From an uncultured Lachnospiraceae bacterium (lineage in GTDB: Bacteria > Bacillota > Clostridia > Lachnospirales > Lachnospiraceae), in assembly GCA_947594855.1 (NCBI GenBank), contig CANQEL010000019.1, forward strand, positions 1 to 49,160: DNA of 49,160 nucleotides. Direction: 5' to 3'. The stretch's first letter is position 1. The number at the start of each line of letters is the position of its first letter. Shown in pieces: positions 16,458 to 24,881 of the stretch. A program made the position numbers and the translations under genes. Under the pieces are notes generated by a model, which saw only the letters and a program-made list of their open reading frames with translations, was not told where the DNA came from and ran no database searches.

Positions 16458-18140
16458 TTATAAAATATTTTCTTTCCACTTACGTGCAAGCTCTTTCATC
16501 TCTTCTGCGCTATTCATAACTGCCTCAGTTATTCTTGTTCCGCCGAGAATCCTTGCAAGCTCTTCCTTTGACTCAACATCGTTCAACTCGCGTATATCTG
16601 TCCTAGTTCTGTCATTATATACATTTTTTTCAATAACAAAATGCCTGTCCGCCATCGAAGCAATCTGCGCAAGATGTGTTATGCATATAACCTGATGTTC
16701 CCTTGCAATACATGCAAGCTTTTCAGATACCTTCTGTGCGGTACGTCCACTTATTCCGGCATCTATCTCGTCAAATACAAGAGTATGTATTCCATCTGTG
16801 TCACTAAGCACCGACTTGACTCCAAGCATGATTCTTGATAATTCTCCGCCGGATGCCACTTTGGCAAGAGGTTTAATCTCTTCACCATGATTCGTTGATA
16901 TCATAAACTCTATATTATCCATTCCATCAGAGGAATAAGCAGATTTTTTTTCAAATATAATATCAAAAACCACTTCATTAAAATTAAGATCCGATAAAGC
17001 CCTGGTAATATCCTTTTTCAACCCCTCTGCTGCTTTAAGCCTGATTTCCGTAAGCACCTCATATTCCTTTTCAAGCTTCTCCTTAATATCAGAAAGCTTT
17101 TCATCAAGCTCTTTTTTTCTCTGCTCATAAAACCTCATATCTTCAAGGTCTTTTTTTAGTTTATTATAATATTCTGCTACTCCCTCAGTGCTTCCGCCAT
17201 ATTTTGCAAATATTTTTCTTATAAAATCAAGTCTGTCAGAAACCTCCTTAAATCTCTGTTCATCAAATCCATATTCATCCATATATGACGACATATCTCT
17301 GTTTAGTTCGGATATAATATTATCAGCGTCAGAAAGGGCATCCGCATAATTTCTTACATTTTCATCATACTTTTCTACATCCCTTAACATCATAAGCGCC
17401 TTGCTGATAAGTGACGACACATTTATATTGCCCGTGCCTGTCATTTCATATGCGCCGTTTACCGATTCTGCAATCTTTTCCGAATTGGCAAGCCGCCTGT
17501 ATTCACTTTCCAGTTCAGCCTCTTCGTCATCTCCGATATTCGCCGTCTCAATCTCATTTTTTTCAAATTCCATAAATGATATCTTACGTATCCTCTCCTC
17601 TTCGGAAACCGACATACTGTCCCATTCTTTTTTTATATCAGTATACTGACTGTATAGCTCATTCACACTCTGCCTTACAGGATATATTTCATTCTTATTA
17701 TACCTGTCAAGAATCTTAAGATGTTCTTCAGGATACAAGAGCGACTGATGTTCGTTCTGCCCATGTATATCTATAAGCAGCGAAGAAATATCTCTGAGTG
17801 TGGAAAGTGTTACTGTTTCACCGTTTACCTTGCTAACGCTTTTTCCTTTCATTATTTTTCTTGAAATCACAAGCTGTCCGCCATCAGGGAAAATATCAAA
17901 ATCCCGAAGCCTGTCCCATATATAATCTTCCGGCTCAAATACCATCTCAACATATGCATATTCAGCACCGCTTCTTATTATGTCAGCAGAAACCCTTGCT
18001 CCAAGGGCAATATTAACAGACCCTATGATAATCGACTTTCCTGCACCTGTCTCACCGGTCAGTATATTAAGATTATCAAAAAAATCCACTTCCGCGTCTT
18101 CTACTATAGCCAGGTTCTTAACATGTAAATGAGCCAGCAT
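16458..18140 (-). CDS. recN: DNA repair ATPase RecN
   Basis: 560-aa SMC-like protein. Walker A GETGAGKS is at about 30-37, central coiled-coil arms span about 150-370, the ABC signature SGGELSRI and Walker B LVFDEIDAGISG lie near the C-terminus. RecN gathers broken DNA ends in recombinational repair. Length is typical. It has its own strong promoter and precedes spoIVB by 60 nt. Confidence 0.96.
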   Translation of the reverse strand: MLAHLHVKNLAIVEDAEVDFFDNLNILTGETGAGKSIIIGSVNIALGARVSADIIRSGAEYAYVEMVFEPEDYIWDRLRDFDIFPDGGQLVISRKIMKGKSVSKVNGETVTLSTLRDISSLLIDIHGQNEHQSLLYPEEHLKILDRYNKNEIYPVRQSVNELYSQYTDIKKEWDSMSVSEEERIRKISFMEFEKNEIETANIGDDEEAELESEYRRLANSEKIAESVNGAYEMTGTGNINVSSLISKALMMLRDVEKYDENVRNYADALSDADNIISELNRDMSSYMDEYGFDEQRFKEVSDRLDFIRKIFAKYGGSTEGVAEYYNKLKKDLEDMRFYEQRKKELDEKLSDIKEKLEKEYEVLTEIRLKAAEGLKKDITRALSDLNFNEVVFDIIFEKKSAYSSDGMDNIEFMISTNHGEEIKPLAKVASGGELSRIMLGVKSVLSDTDGIHTLVFDEIDAGISGRTAQKVSEKLACIAREHQVICITHLAQIASMADRHFVIEKNVYNDRTRTDIRELNDVESKEELARILGGTRITEAVMNSAEEMKELARKWKENIL

Positions 18141-18183
18141 CTTAACTTCGCCCCTCTTTCGTCATAATACGTCTGGTAAGTTT

Positions 18184-18212
18184 ATTGTAATACGTTTAAG
18201 TGAGTTTGTCAA
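18184..18212 (-). promoter_or_regulatory. recN promoter
   Basis: On the minus strand a perfect -35 TTGACA (18212-18207) is 17 nt from TACAAT (18189-18184). It starts immediately after the T-run of the tRNA-Gln terminator. Confidence 0.75.
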
Positions 18213-18222
18213 CAAAAAAATA

Positions 18223-18246
18223 ACCCGGAAAGAAATTCTTCCGGGT
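18223..18246 (-). terminator. Terminator of tRNA-Gln
   Basis: ACCCGGAA arms pair across a short loop with TTCCGGGT. A run of seven T follows on the minus strand. It lies 7 nt past the tRNA 3' end. Confidence 0.85.
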
Positions 18247-18253
18247 ATATAAG

Positions 18254-18325
18254 CTGGGCTACAAGGATTCGAACCTTGAAATGCTGGAGTCAGAGTCCAG
18301 TGCCTTACCGTTTGGCGATAGCCCA
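18254..18325 (-). tRNA. tRNA-Gln (anticodon CTG)
   Basis: 72 nt fold as a full cloverleaf: acceptor TGGGCTA/TAGCCCA, anticodon stem CTGGA/TCCAG with loop CTCTGAC (anticodon CTG), and T-loop TTCGAATC. The discriminator base is G, as in tRNA-Gln. The CCA end is not encoded. Confidence 0.93.
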
Positions 18326-18343
18326 ATATTCTCAACGAGTGCT

Positions 18344-18372
18344 ATTATAACAGAGTACGTGAGGTATTGCAA
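18344..18372 (-). promoter_or_regulatory. tRNA-Gln promoter
   Basis: On the minus strand TTGCAA (18372-18367) is 17 nt from a consensus TATAAT (18349-18344), about 19 nt upstream of the tRNA. Confidence 0.8.
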
Positions 18373-18500
18373 GACCTTTTTTTATTTTTTTGAGATTCCA
18401 ACAGATTTTTGACGCACTATAAACACTGTAATCTTATACTTTCATATTTGTTATAAGACACATTCTCATTCCGATGCCCACGTAACAGTACATACGTGTC

Positions 18501-19310
18501 TCATGACGGATATTTTTCCTTTACTTCAAGCACCTGTTCAATAGGCAGTCCTGAATACAAGGCAGTTTCTTCAAGAGAAAACTTGCCCGATTTCAACATT
18601 CTTATTGCTGATTTACATTTTTCATTATGTGCGCCCTGCTCCAATCCTTGTTCCAGGCCTTCCTCATATTTTTCCTGATACCGCATCTGTAATGTCATAT
18701 AACTCACTCTCCATTTGTCATCCTTCTTTACGGACTCTACTTCCTTTTCCAGTTCTCTTGTATAATCATCTTCCGGCTCGCTGCTGTCTATGTAATCAAG
18801 CAGCCTTTTTAACTCCGGTGTCACATCATCCATTGTTCCTTTAGTGTTTAATATAATCTTTACCGTATCATCACCAAGTACCAGTCCGGGATTCTGTAAA
18901 CACCTGTTTTCAAAAGTATATATATGTCTTCCTTCTTCAAATACATCAAAGGTACATACAAAGATTATAAAGCTGTGCTTCAGCCTCTTATAGTCCTCGC
19001 CCTTTTTCAGTATGTTAAGGTCTACCATTCCCTGATAGTATCTTGTCCTTTTCGGTATGTTTTTATTTTCAGATGCCTGCATATCTATATCATATATGTT
19101 TCCCTCTTCATCCCATACATATATGTCCAGACGTATGCCTTTTGCATCTGCCTTAAGGTCTATTGTTTTCTGGTAATCGGGATAATTGATGCGTGATATT
19201 CTTACGCCGAGCACCCGTTCCAGAAACTGTCTGCAGAATCCGGGTTCCCTCATGACAGCTCCGAACATGAAATCATCCTTTATCTGCAGTTCTTCAAAAG
19301 CTTTCTCCAT
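18501..19310 (-). CDS. Rpn family nuclease / putative transposase, copy 1
   Basis: 269-aa protein of the Rpn (recombination-promoting nuclease) PD-(D/E)XK family. It opens MEKAFEELQIKDDFMFGAVM. The nuclease core shows RLDIYVWDEEG followed by YDIDMQ, then KRTRYYQGMVDL. A charged repeat-like tail (EEGLEQGLEQG) and a small C-terminal helical domain follow. The start at 19310 follows AAAGGA; upstream in-frame codons to 19397 lack a convincing site. Rpn proteins promote RecA-independent recombination in E. coli. It is a diverged paralogue of the copies at 21147 and 23495 and probably mobile. Confidence 0.85.
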   Translation of the reverse strand: MEKAFEELQIKDDFMFGAVMREPGFCRQFLERVLGVRISRINYPDYQKTIDLKADAKGIRLDIYVWDEEGNIYDIDMQASENKNIPKRTRYYQGMVDLNILKKGEDYKRLKHSFIIFVCTFDVFEEGRHIYTFENRCLQNPGLVLGDDTVKIILNTKGTMDDVTPELKRLLDYIDSSEPEDDYTRELEKEVESVKKDDKWRVSYMTLQMRYQEKYEEGLEQGLEQGAHNEKCKSAIRMLKSGKFSLEETALYSGLPIEQVLEVKEKYPS

Positions 19311-19545
19311 ATAGTGATTCCTTTCTTTTATTATATTACATTTATATGCATATGGCAAGCATGATTTTTTGTAAACACATATCCTGCGCTCCTGCAAATC
19401 ATCATCCTGACTGCGACCGATATGGTCATGTTATTTATCTTTGAAAGGCACTGGTATGCCTTATTTGAAAAAACTGAAATTTCAGATTGTTTATTTATTG
19501 TAGCACATCATTTTGTGTAATGCAAGAAGTTTTTTGTTATTAATA
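19311..19545. repeat. Conserved 5' flank of Rpn copy 1
   Basis: About 235 bp, non-coding, repeated upstream of all three Rpn copies (also 21500-21785 and 24323-24614). It contains a small hairpin AAGGCA...TGCCTT and a palindrome CTGAAATTTCAG. The remainder to 19629 is AT-rich with nothing else recognised. Confidence 0.75.
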
Positions 19546-19629
19546 CTCTTAGGATATAAATAATTTTACCGAAAAATCCGATGCAGCTTTGGGATTTGCA
19601 AGTTCTGCAACAATTATTCATTATAACCA

Positions 19630-19659
19630 TTAGCAAATAAGATATTAATATGCTATACT
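19630..19659 (+). promoter_or_regulatory. Promoter of the alpha/beta hydrolase
   Basis: TTAGCA (19630-19635) is 18 nt from TATACT (19654-19659), with an extended TGC before the -10. The -10 is about 45 nt upstream of the start. Confidence 0.55.
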
Positions 19660-19702
19660 ATAAATACCATAAAATGCTAGACGCAGAAGGGATGACAAAA
19701 CC

Positions 19703-20704
19703 ATGATAAAAAAAGAAAACCTGAAACTAACCGATGTATGGGACAAAACCTTTCCAAAGAGCGAGAAGACAGACCACAGCAAGGTAACCTTTGTAAACCG
19801 CTACGGGATTATGCTGGCGGCTGATTTATATGAACCGAAGACGAAGGCAGAAAAACTTCCTGCAATTGCCGTATGCGGACCGTTTGGCGCAGTAAAAGAA
19901 CAATGTGCCGGACTCTATGCACAAACAATGGCAGAGAAAGGATTTTTGACGATTGCATTTGACCCTTCTTTTACGGGAGAAAGTGGCGGCAATGTCCGCT
20001 ATATGGCGTCACCCGACATCAATACTGAAGACTTTATGGCTGCGGTAGATTTCCTGTCGCTGCATGAGAAAGTAAACCCAAACCGTATAGGCATTATCGG
20101 AATTTGCGGCTGGGGCGGCATGGCACTAAACGCAGCTGCGCTTGATACGAGGATAAAAGCAACCGTGGCATCTACTATGTACGACATGACCAGGGTAAAC
20201 GCAAACGGTTATTTTGACAGCGAAGACAGTGAAGAAGCCCGCTATCAGAAAAAGACGGCAATGTGTGAACAGCGGCTTAAGGACTTAAAATCAGATGAAT
20301 ATGCCCTTGGCGGTGGAGTAGTTGATCCGCTGCCGGATGATGCACCATTCTTCGTAAGGGACTATTATGATTATTATAAGACAGAGCGAGGATACCATCC
20401 CCGTTCACTCAATTCCAACGGAGGCTGGAATGTAATCGGCTGCGAATCCTTTATGAATCAGCCGATTCTCAAATATTCGAATGAAATCCGCAGCGCTGTT
20501 TTGATTATGCATGGAGAAAAAGCACACTCCTGCTATTTTGGAAAAGACGCCTACGCCGCTATGACAAAGGGCAGTAAATATACAAACAACAAGGAACTTC
20601 TGATTATTCCGGATGCCGTTCACACCGACCTGTACGACGGCGATGGCAAAAACGCCATACCGTTTGACAAACTGGTATGTTTCTTTAATGAATACCTGAA
20701 ATAA
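19703..20704 (+). CDS. Alpha/beta hydrolase with cysteine nucleophile motif
   Basis: 333-aa protein. The nucleophile elbow reads GICGWGG (about 132-138), with Cys in place of the usual Ser as in dienelactone-hydrolase-like enzymes. An oxyanion-side segment CGPFGAVKEQ is at about 58-67 and the catalytic His probably lies in PDAVHTDLYD near 311. There is no signal peptide, so it is likely cytoplasmic. It resembles the COG1073/YcjY group; the substrate is unknown. It is the only large plus-strand gene between 2 and 49 kb, and it stands between repeated Rpn elements, which suggests acquisition by transfer. Confidence 0.8.
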   Translation: MIKKENLKLTDVWDKTFPKSEKTDHSKVTFVNRYGIMLAADLYEPKTKAEKLPAIAVCGPFGAVKEQCAGLYAQTMAEKGFLTIAFDPSFTGESGGNVRYMASPDINTEDFMAAVDFLSLHEKVNPNRIGIIGICGWGGMALNAAALDTRIKATVASTMYDMTRVNANGYFDSEDSEEARYQKKTAMCEQRLKDLKSDEYALGGGVVDPLPDDAPFFVRDYYDYYKTERGYHPRSLNSNGGWNVIGCESFMNQPILKYSNEIRSAVLIMHGEKAHSCYFGKDAYAAMTKGSKYTNNKELLIIPDAVHTDLYDGDGKNAIPFDKLVCFFNEYLK

Positions 20705-20905
20705 AACCGTGTCAGACGGGGATCGCTTGGCACGGCAGTATGATACCGGTATACTGAATACTTACACAGTACATTATAGGGAGATTGGGTAAGGCTCTCA
20801 TAGCATAACATCAACTATTATCCGGAATAAACCATGTTTTCTTATAAAATTTCATAGTCGCTAATAAGATTAAAAAACCTGAAAAACAGAGAGGAGGAGT
20901 GTCTG

Positions 20906-21061
20906 ATGGACCCAATGGATCTGATCCGGGATAAGTTTTCGCAGGACTGCACTGTGGAAACCGTCCTGCATCTGCTCATGTCGCATTTTTCCCTGTCGGA
21001 GCAGGAGGCTCAGGCGGAGATTGACGAATATTTTGAGATTGTGGAAGAAATGCAGAAATAA
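20906..21061 (+). CDS. Unrecognised 51-aa protein, copy A
   Basis: A short frame beginning MDPMDLIRDKFSQDC and ending EIVEEMQK, with GAGGAGGAG about 8 nt upstream. The sequence is acidic and helical-looking. A paralogue at 23149-23304 has the same length and differs at about nine residues, which supports real coding. Both copies lie just beyond the 3' end of an Rpn gene and point towards it. I do not recognise the family. Confidence 0.6.
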   Translation: MDPMDLIRDKFSQDCTVETVLHLLMSHFSLSEQEAQAEIDEYFEIVEEMQK

Positions 21062-21146
21062 TTATCCTTCCGGTGTCACACGCAACAGTATATATGTGTC
21101 TTATAACAGATATGGAGCATAGGTTAGAGTATACATCTATTCTAAA

Positions 21147-21485
21147 CTATTCATAGTTAGTTATGTCTTCTTTTATTTCAAGAACCTGCTCAAGCGTAAG
21201 CCCGGAATAAGCGGCAACTTCCTCATTAGACAACTTTCCTGAACTTAACATTCTTATTGCTGATTGTTTAATGCCCTCTTGCCGTCCAATTTTTTCGCCC
21301 TGCTCCAGGCCTTCCTCATATTTTTCCTGATACCGCATCTGTAATGTCATATAACTCACTCTCCATTTGTCGTTTTTCTTTACGGATTCTACTTCCCTTT
21401 CCAGCTCCCTTGTATACTCATCTTCCGGTTCGCTGCTGTCTATATAATCAAGCAGCCTTTTTAACTCCGGCGTCACATCATCCAT
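21147..21485 (-). pseudogene. Rpn family gene copy 3, 5' two-thirds deleted
   Basis: Encodes only the last 112 residues of an Rpn protein, matching residues 160-275 of the copy at 23495 apart from a few residues. The start codon and the whole nuclease core are missing. The 5' flank is kept, joined at TAGTGTT (21494-21500). The same 7-mer occurs at both matching points in the intact copy (23854-23860 and 24324-24330), so a 470-bp deletion between short direct repeats explains it. Confidence 0.88.
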
Positions 21486-21785
21486 TGTTCCTTTAGTGTT
21501 TTTTCTCTTTTATTGTATTGCATTTATATGCATATGACAAGCATGATTTTTTGTAAACGCATATCCTGCGCTCCTGTAAATTATCATCCTGACTGCGACC
21601 GATACGACCATGTAGTTTTGCTTTTGAAAGGCACTGTTATGCCTTATTTGAAAAAGCTGAAATTTCAGATTGTTTATTTATTGTAACACATCGTTTTGTG
21701 TAATGCAAGAAGTTTTTTGTTATTAATTAAAATTTTTAACACTACACTGTCACAGCGCCGGTTATCTCTAAAAATGCGCCAAAAA
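21486..21785. repeat. 5' flank of Rpn copy 3
   Basis: Non-coding. From about 21500 it matches the flank of copy 2 (24331-24614) up to the terminator hairpin, including AAGGCA...TGCCTT and a shared AT-rich tract. No gene is present. Confidence 0.75.
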
Positions 21786-21817
21786 AGACGTATGTTATAT
21801 TTCTTTTCCATACGTCT
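21786..21817 (-). terminator. Terminator downstream of the RhuM gene
   Basis: AGACGTATG pairs with CATACGTCT across a 14-nt loop. A T-run follows on the minus strand. It lies about 125 nt after the residual end of rhuM. Confidence 0.75.
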
Positions 21818-21972
21818 CTACAATTAATATTAAATTTGTATCCAAATAAGTTTCAAGTTCTTGAAAACAATTGATCTATTACATATTATAACCTGACAAA
21901 ATCTCGCGCTCCCGGTTTTTTATTGCCAACGTGCGAAATTTGTTCACCCTTTTTCGGAATCTGTTTCCGCCA

Positions 21973-22908
21973 TCAAGCGGTCAAAGTCGCTTTGCCTTTA
22001 TCCTGTAGTATTTCAGCATCATTGAATTGCAGAAATGCATCCAGTTTTGACGCCCAATCCGCCATTGTCATGGGGATATGCCGCCGTGCCTGACGTGTGG
22101 CGTAGTCCAAATACATCGTGACAATCTCATTCAATTCCTGCATTTCTTCCGGTAATAAATAGTTCTTGGCAATTGAAACGTCAGCTTTTACGATCTTGCC
22201 ATCCGGGGCATTGCGCCAAGTGGTCAACCCCATGTGCTCTTTTGTATGGTCAGCTCTCGCCACAACTACTTCAGCTGCGGTATTTCCGTGAATTGCATAG
22301 TGCATTTTATTCTGTACAGTTGCAAAGAAATCTTTGGTGATTTGGCTGTCCGGCGAATAGTCTGCTGCGGTAGCATAAATATCCGTGATCTTTTGGTAGA
22401 ACCGACGTTCACTGGCTCGTATCTCCTGAATCTCAGAAACTAAATGTTCAAAATAGTCCTCATCAAAAATTTGCCCGTTAATCAGCCTGTTCTTGTCCAA
22501 AACATACCCCTGTTTTGTAAAAGTGTCCAAAACCTTTGTTGCCCATTGTCGGAACTGAACCGCTCTGACTGAATTTATTCGATAACCTACGGCGATAATA
22601 GCAGACAATGAATAAAATTTATATTGGTAGGTTTTTCCGTTGTCTGCAACTTGTGCAAAATTTGCACAAGTTGCGGCTTTATCCAATTCGCCGCTCTCAT
22701 ATATGTTCTTCAAATGCTTCGTAACAACGCTTCTGTCTACATCAAAAAGCTGTCCAATCGCCTTTTGCGTAAGCCATACATCATGATCCTGTACCCGAAC
22801 TTCGATGCCATCCTCAAGGGCATCCTTTGTAAAAACAAGAAAATCAACCGTGCTGTTTCTGATTTGCAGCTTATTCCCACCTGTTAAGGTTTTACTATTC
22901 TCAGCCAT
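21973..22908 (-). CDS. rhuM: RhuM family protein with disrupted 3' end
   Basis: 311-aa protein of the RhuM (virulence RhuM/Fic-associated) family. It has an N-terminal winged-helix-like part (VWLTQKAIGQLFDVDRSVVTKH) and the family block AVGYRINSVRAVQFRQWAT. The frame ends ILQDKGKATLTA. The expected C-terminus (SDFDRLMAETDSEKG, stop at 21944) lies in another frame directly after, overlapping the stop. A small non-triplet deletion has probably removed about 25 codons and shifted the frame. Function of RhuM is unclear; it is common on Salmonella islands and mobile DNA. Confidence 0.8.
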   Translation of the reverse strand: MAENSKTLTGGNKLQIRNSTVDFLVFTKDALEDGIEVRVQDHDVWLTQKAIGQLFDVDRSVVTKHLKNIYESGELDKAATCANFAQVADNGKTYQYKFYSLSAIIAVGYRINSVRAVQFRQWATKVLDTFTKQGYVLDKNRLINGQIFDEDYFEHLVSEIQEIRASERRFYQKITDIYATAADYSPDSQITKDFFATVQNKMHYAIHGNTAAEVVVARADHTKEHMGLTTWRNAPDGKIVKADVSIAKNYLLPEEMQELNEIVTMYLDYATRQARRHIPMTMADWASKLDAFLQFNDAEILQDKGKATLTA

Positions 22909-23148
22909 TATACATCCCCGTCCTCTTATTTACCAAATTTTTCGTCATCATTCTCATTCTTCAAGCAACTCTTTCCCTTATTCTAATCATTTTACCAGGG
23001 ATTACAAAAACATAATATTACTGCTCACTTTTTGTATATATTAATTATACTTTAAATCAAATCCGTTTGCAATACATTTTCGAACTAATGTTCTTGCAAA
23101 ATAAAGGGAAGAAGTAAAAACCTGAGAAACAGGGATGAGTAATACCTG

Positions 23149-23304
23149 ATGGACCCAATGAATCTGATCCAGGATAAGTTTTCGCAAGACTGCACGGTGG
23201 AAACCGTCCTGCATCTGCTCCTGTCGCATTTTTCCCTGTCGGAGCAGGAGGCTCAGGCGAAGATTGACGAATACTTTGAGATTATAGATGGAACGCAAAA
23301 ATAA
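23149..23304 (+). CDS. Unrecognised 51-aa protein, copy B
   Basis: Paralogue of the protein at 20906, beginning MDPMNLIQDKFSQDC and ending FEIIDGTQK. No strong ribosome site is seen (AGGGATGAG is about 10 nt upstream). The DNA is more GC-rich than its surroundings. It is again followed by an Rpn gene on the opposite strand, 190 bp away. Confidence 0.5.
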   Translation: MDPMNLIQDKFSQDCTVETVLHLLLSHFSLSEQEAQAKIDEYFEIIDGTQK

Positions 23305-23494
23305 ATGGCTACTGTTATCAGCTGAGCATTATTTGGAACACGTACAATCTCATCAAATATTAGCTACCTTTATTGTTGTACAACGAATTCGTTTTTTGTC
23401 AATGTGCTAATTATTAGAATATTAAATTGAATTACATTTTATAGAGTATAATAACAGATATGGAGCATAGGTTGGAGTATACATCTATTCTAAA

Positions 23495-24322
23495 CTATTC
23501 ATAGTTAGTTATGTCTTCTTTTATTTCAAGAACCTGCTCAAGCGTAAGCCCGGAATAAGCTGCAACTTCCTCATTAGACAACTTCCCTGAACTTAACATT
23601 CTTATTGCTGATTGTTTAATGCCCTCTTCCCGTCCAATTTGCCGTCCAACTTTTTCGCCCTGCTCCAAGCCTTCATCATATTTTTCCTGATACCGCATCT
23701 GTAATGTCATATAACTCACTCTCCACTTGTCGTTTTTCTTTACGGATTCTACTTCCCTTTCCAGTTCCCTTGTATACTCATCTTCCGGCTCGCTGCTGTC
23801 TATGTAATCAAGCAGCCTTTTTAATTCCGGCGTCACATCATCCATTGTTCCTTTAGTGTTCAGGATAATCTTTACCGTATCATCTCCAAGGACCAGTCCG
23901 GGATTCTGCAGACACCTGTTTTCAAAAGTATATATATGTCTTCCTTCTTCAAATACATCAAATGTACATACAAAGATTATGAAGCTTCTCTTCAGCCTCT
24001 TATAGTCCTCGCCCTTTTTCAGTATGTTAAGGTCTACCATTCCCTGATAGTACCTTGTCCTTTTCGGTATGTTTTTCGTTTCAGATGCCTGCATGTCTAT
24101 ATCATATATATTTCCCTCTTCATCCCATACATATATGTCCAGTCTTATGCCTTTTGCATCTGCCTTAAGGTCTATTGTTTTCTGGTAATCGGGATAATTG
24201 ATGCGCGATATTCTTACGCCGAGTACCCGTTCCAGAAACTGCTTGCAGAATCCGGGTTCCCTCATGACAGCTCCGAACATGAAATCATCCTTTATCTGCA
24301 GTTCTTCAAAAGCTTTCTCCAT
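23495..24322 (-). CDS. Rpn family nuclease / putative transposase, copy 2
   Basis: 275-aa intact Rpn protein, near-identical over its N-terminal 200 residues to the copy at 18501. The core shows RLDIYVWDEEG and YDIDMQ, and the tail carries a glutamate/glycine-rich repeat (EGLEQGEKVGRQIGREEG). The start at 24322 was chosen by homology and by AAAGGA upstream. Its last 116 residues match the truncated copy 3. It is the likely parent or sister of that deleted copy. Confidence 0.86.
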   Translation of the reverse strand: MEKAFEELQIKDDFMFGAVMREPGFCKQFLERVLGVRISRINYPDYQKTIDLKADAKGIRLDIYVWDEEGNIYDIDMQASETKNIPKRTRYYQGMVDLNILKKGEDYKRLKRSFIIFVCTFDVFEEGRHIYTFENRCLQNPGLVLGDDTVKIILNTKGTMDDVTPELKRLLDYIDSSEPEDEYTRELEREVESVKKNDKWRVSYMTLQMRYQEKYDEGLEQGEKVGRQIGREEGIKQSAIRMLSSGKLSNEEVAAYSGLTLEQVLEIKEDITNYE

Positions 24323-24614
24323 ATAGTGTTTCCTTTCTTTTATTATATTACATTTATATGCATATGGCAAGCATGATTTTTTGTAAACACATATTCTGCG
24401 CTCCCGCAAATCATCATTCTGACTGCGACCGATACGGCCATGTTATTTACCTTTGAAAGGCACTGTCATGCCTTATTTGAAAAACTGAAATTTCAGAGTG
24501 TTTATTTATTGTAACACATTATTTTGTGTAATGCAATAAGTTTTTTGTTATTAATTAAAATTTTTTAACACCACACTATCACAGCGCCGATTATCTCTAA
24601 AAATGCGCAAAAAA
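24323..24614. repeat. 5' flank of Rpn copy 2
   Basis: Non-coding repeat matching 21494-21785 and partly 19311-19545. It ends at the terminator hairpin at 24615. No gene is present. Confidence 0.75.
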
Positions 24615-24660
24615 AGACCATCGCGCCATAAATGTTAATTCACCTATTTTGCAATGGTCT
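24615..24660 (-). terminator. Terminator of the large polysaccharide operon
   Basis: AGACCAT (24615-24621) pairs with ATGGTCT (24654-24660), followed on the minus strand by seven T. It is about 220 nt past the last operon gene; the stretch 24661-24881 between them is AT-rich and holds nothing I recognise. Confidence 0.7.
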
Positions 24661-24881
24661 CATTTATATTTTAAATATTCTTTTTACATACTTAATGACA
24701 GATCTTTTTCGGTAACCGAATCCTTATGCTGCTCCAAATAATGCCACCCTTTCATTGATTATATTAGAATATATCTATATCAGAAAATTCAATCAAAATA
24801 TAAATTACACATGATAATATAATAATGCGTAAAATTTAAAAAATCTGAGAAACTACGATATAAATATGCCATTGCAATATT

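Noticed and set aside
24615-24660. Attachment site or IS end at the repeat boundary
   Set aside because: The hairpin and T-run describe a terminator well; no target duplication is visible.
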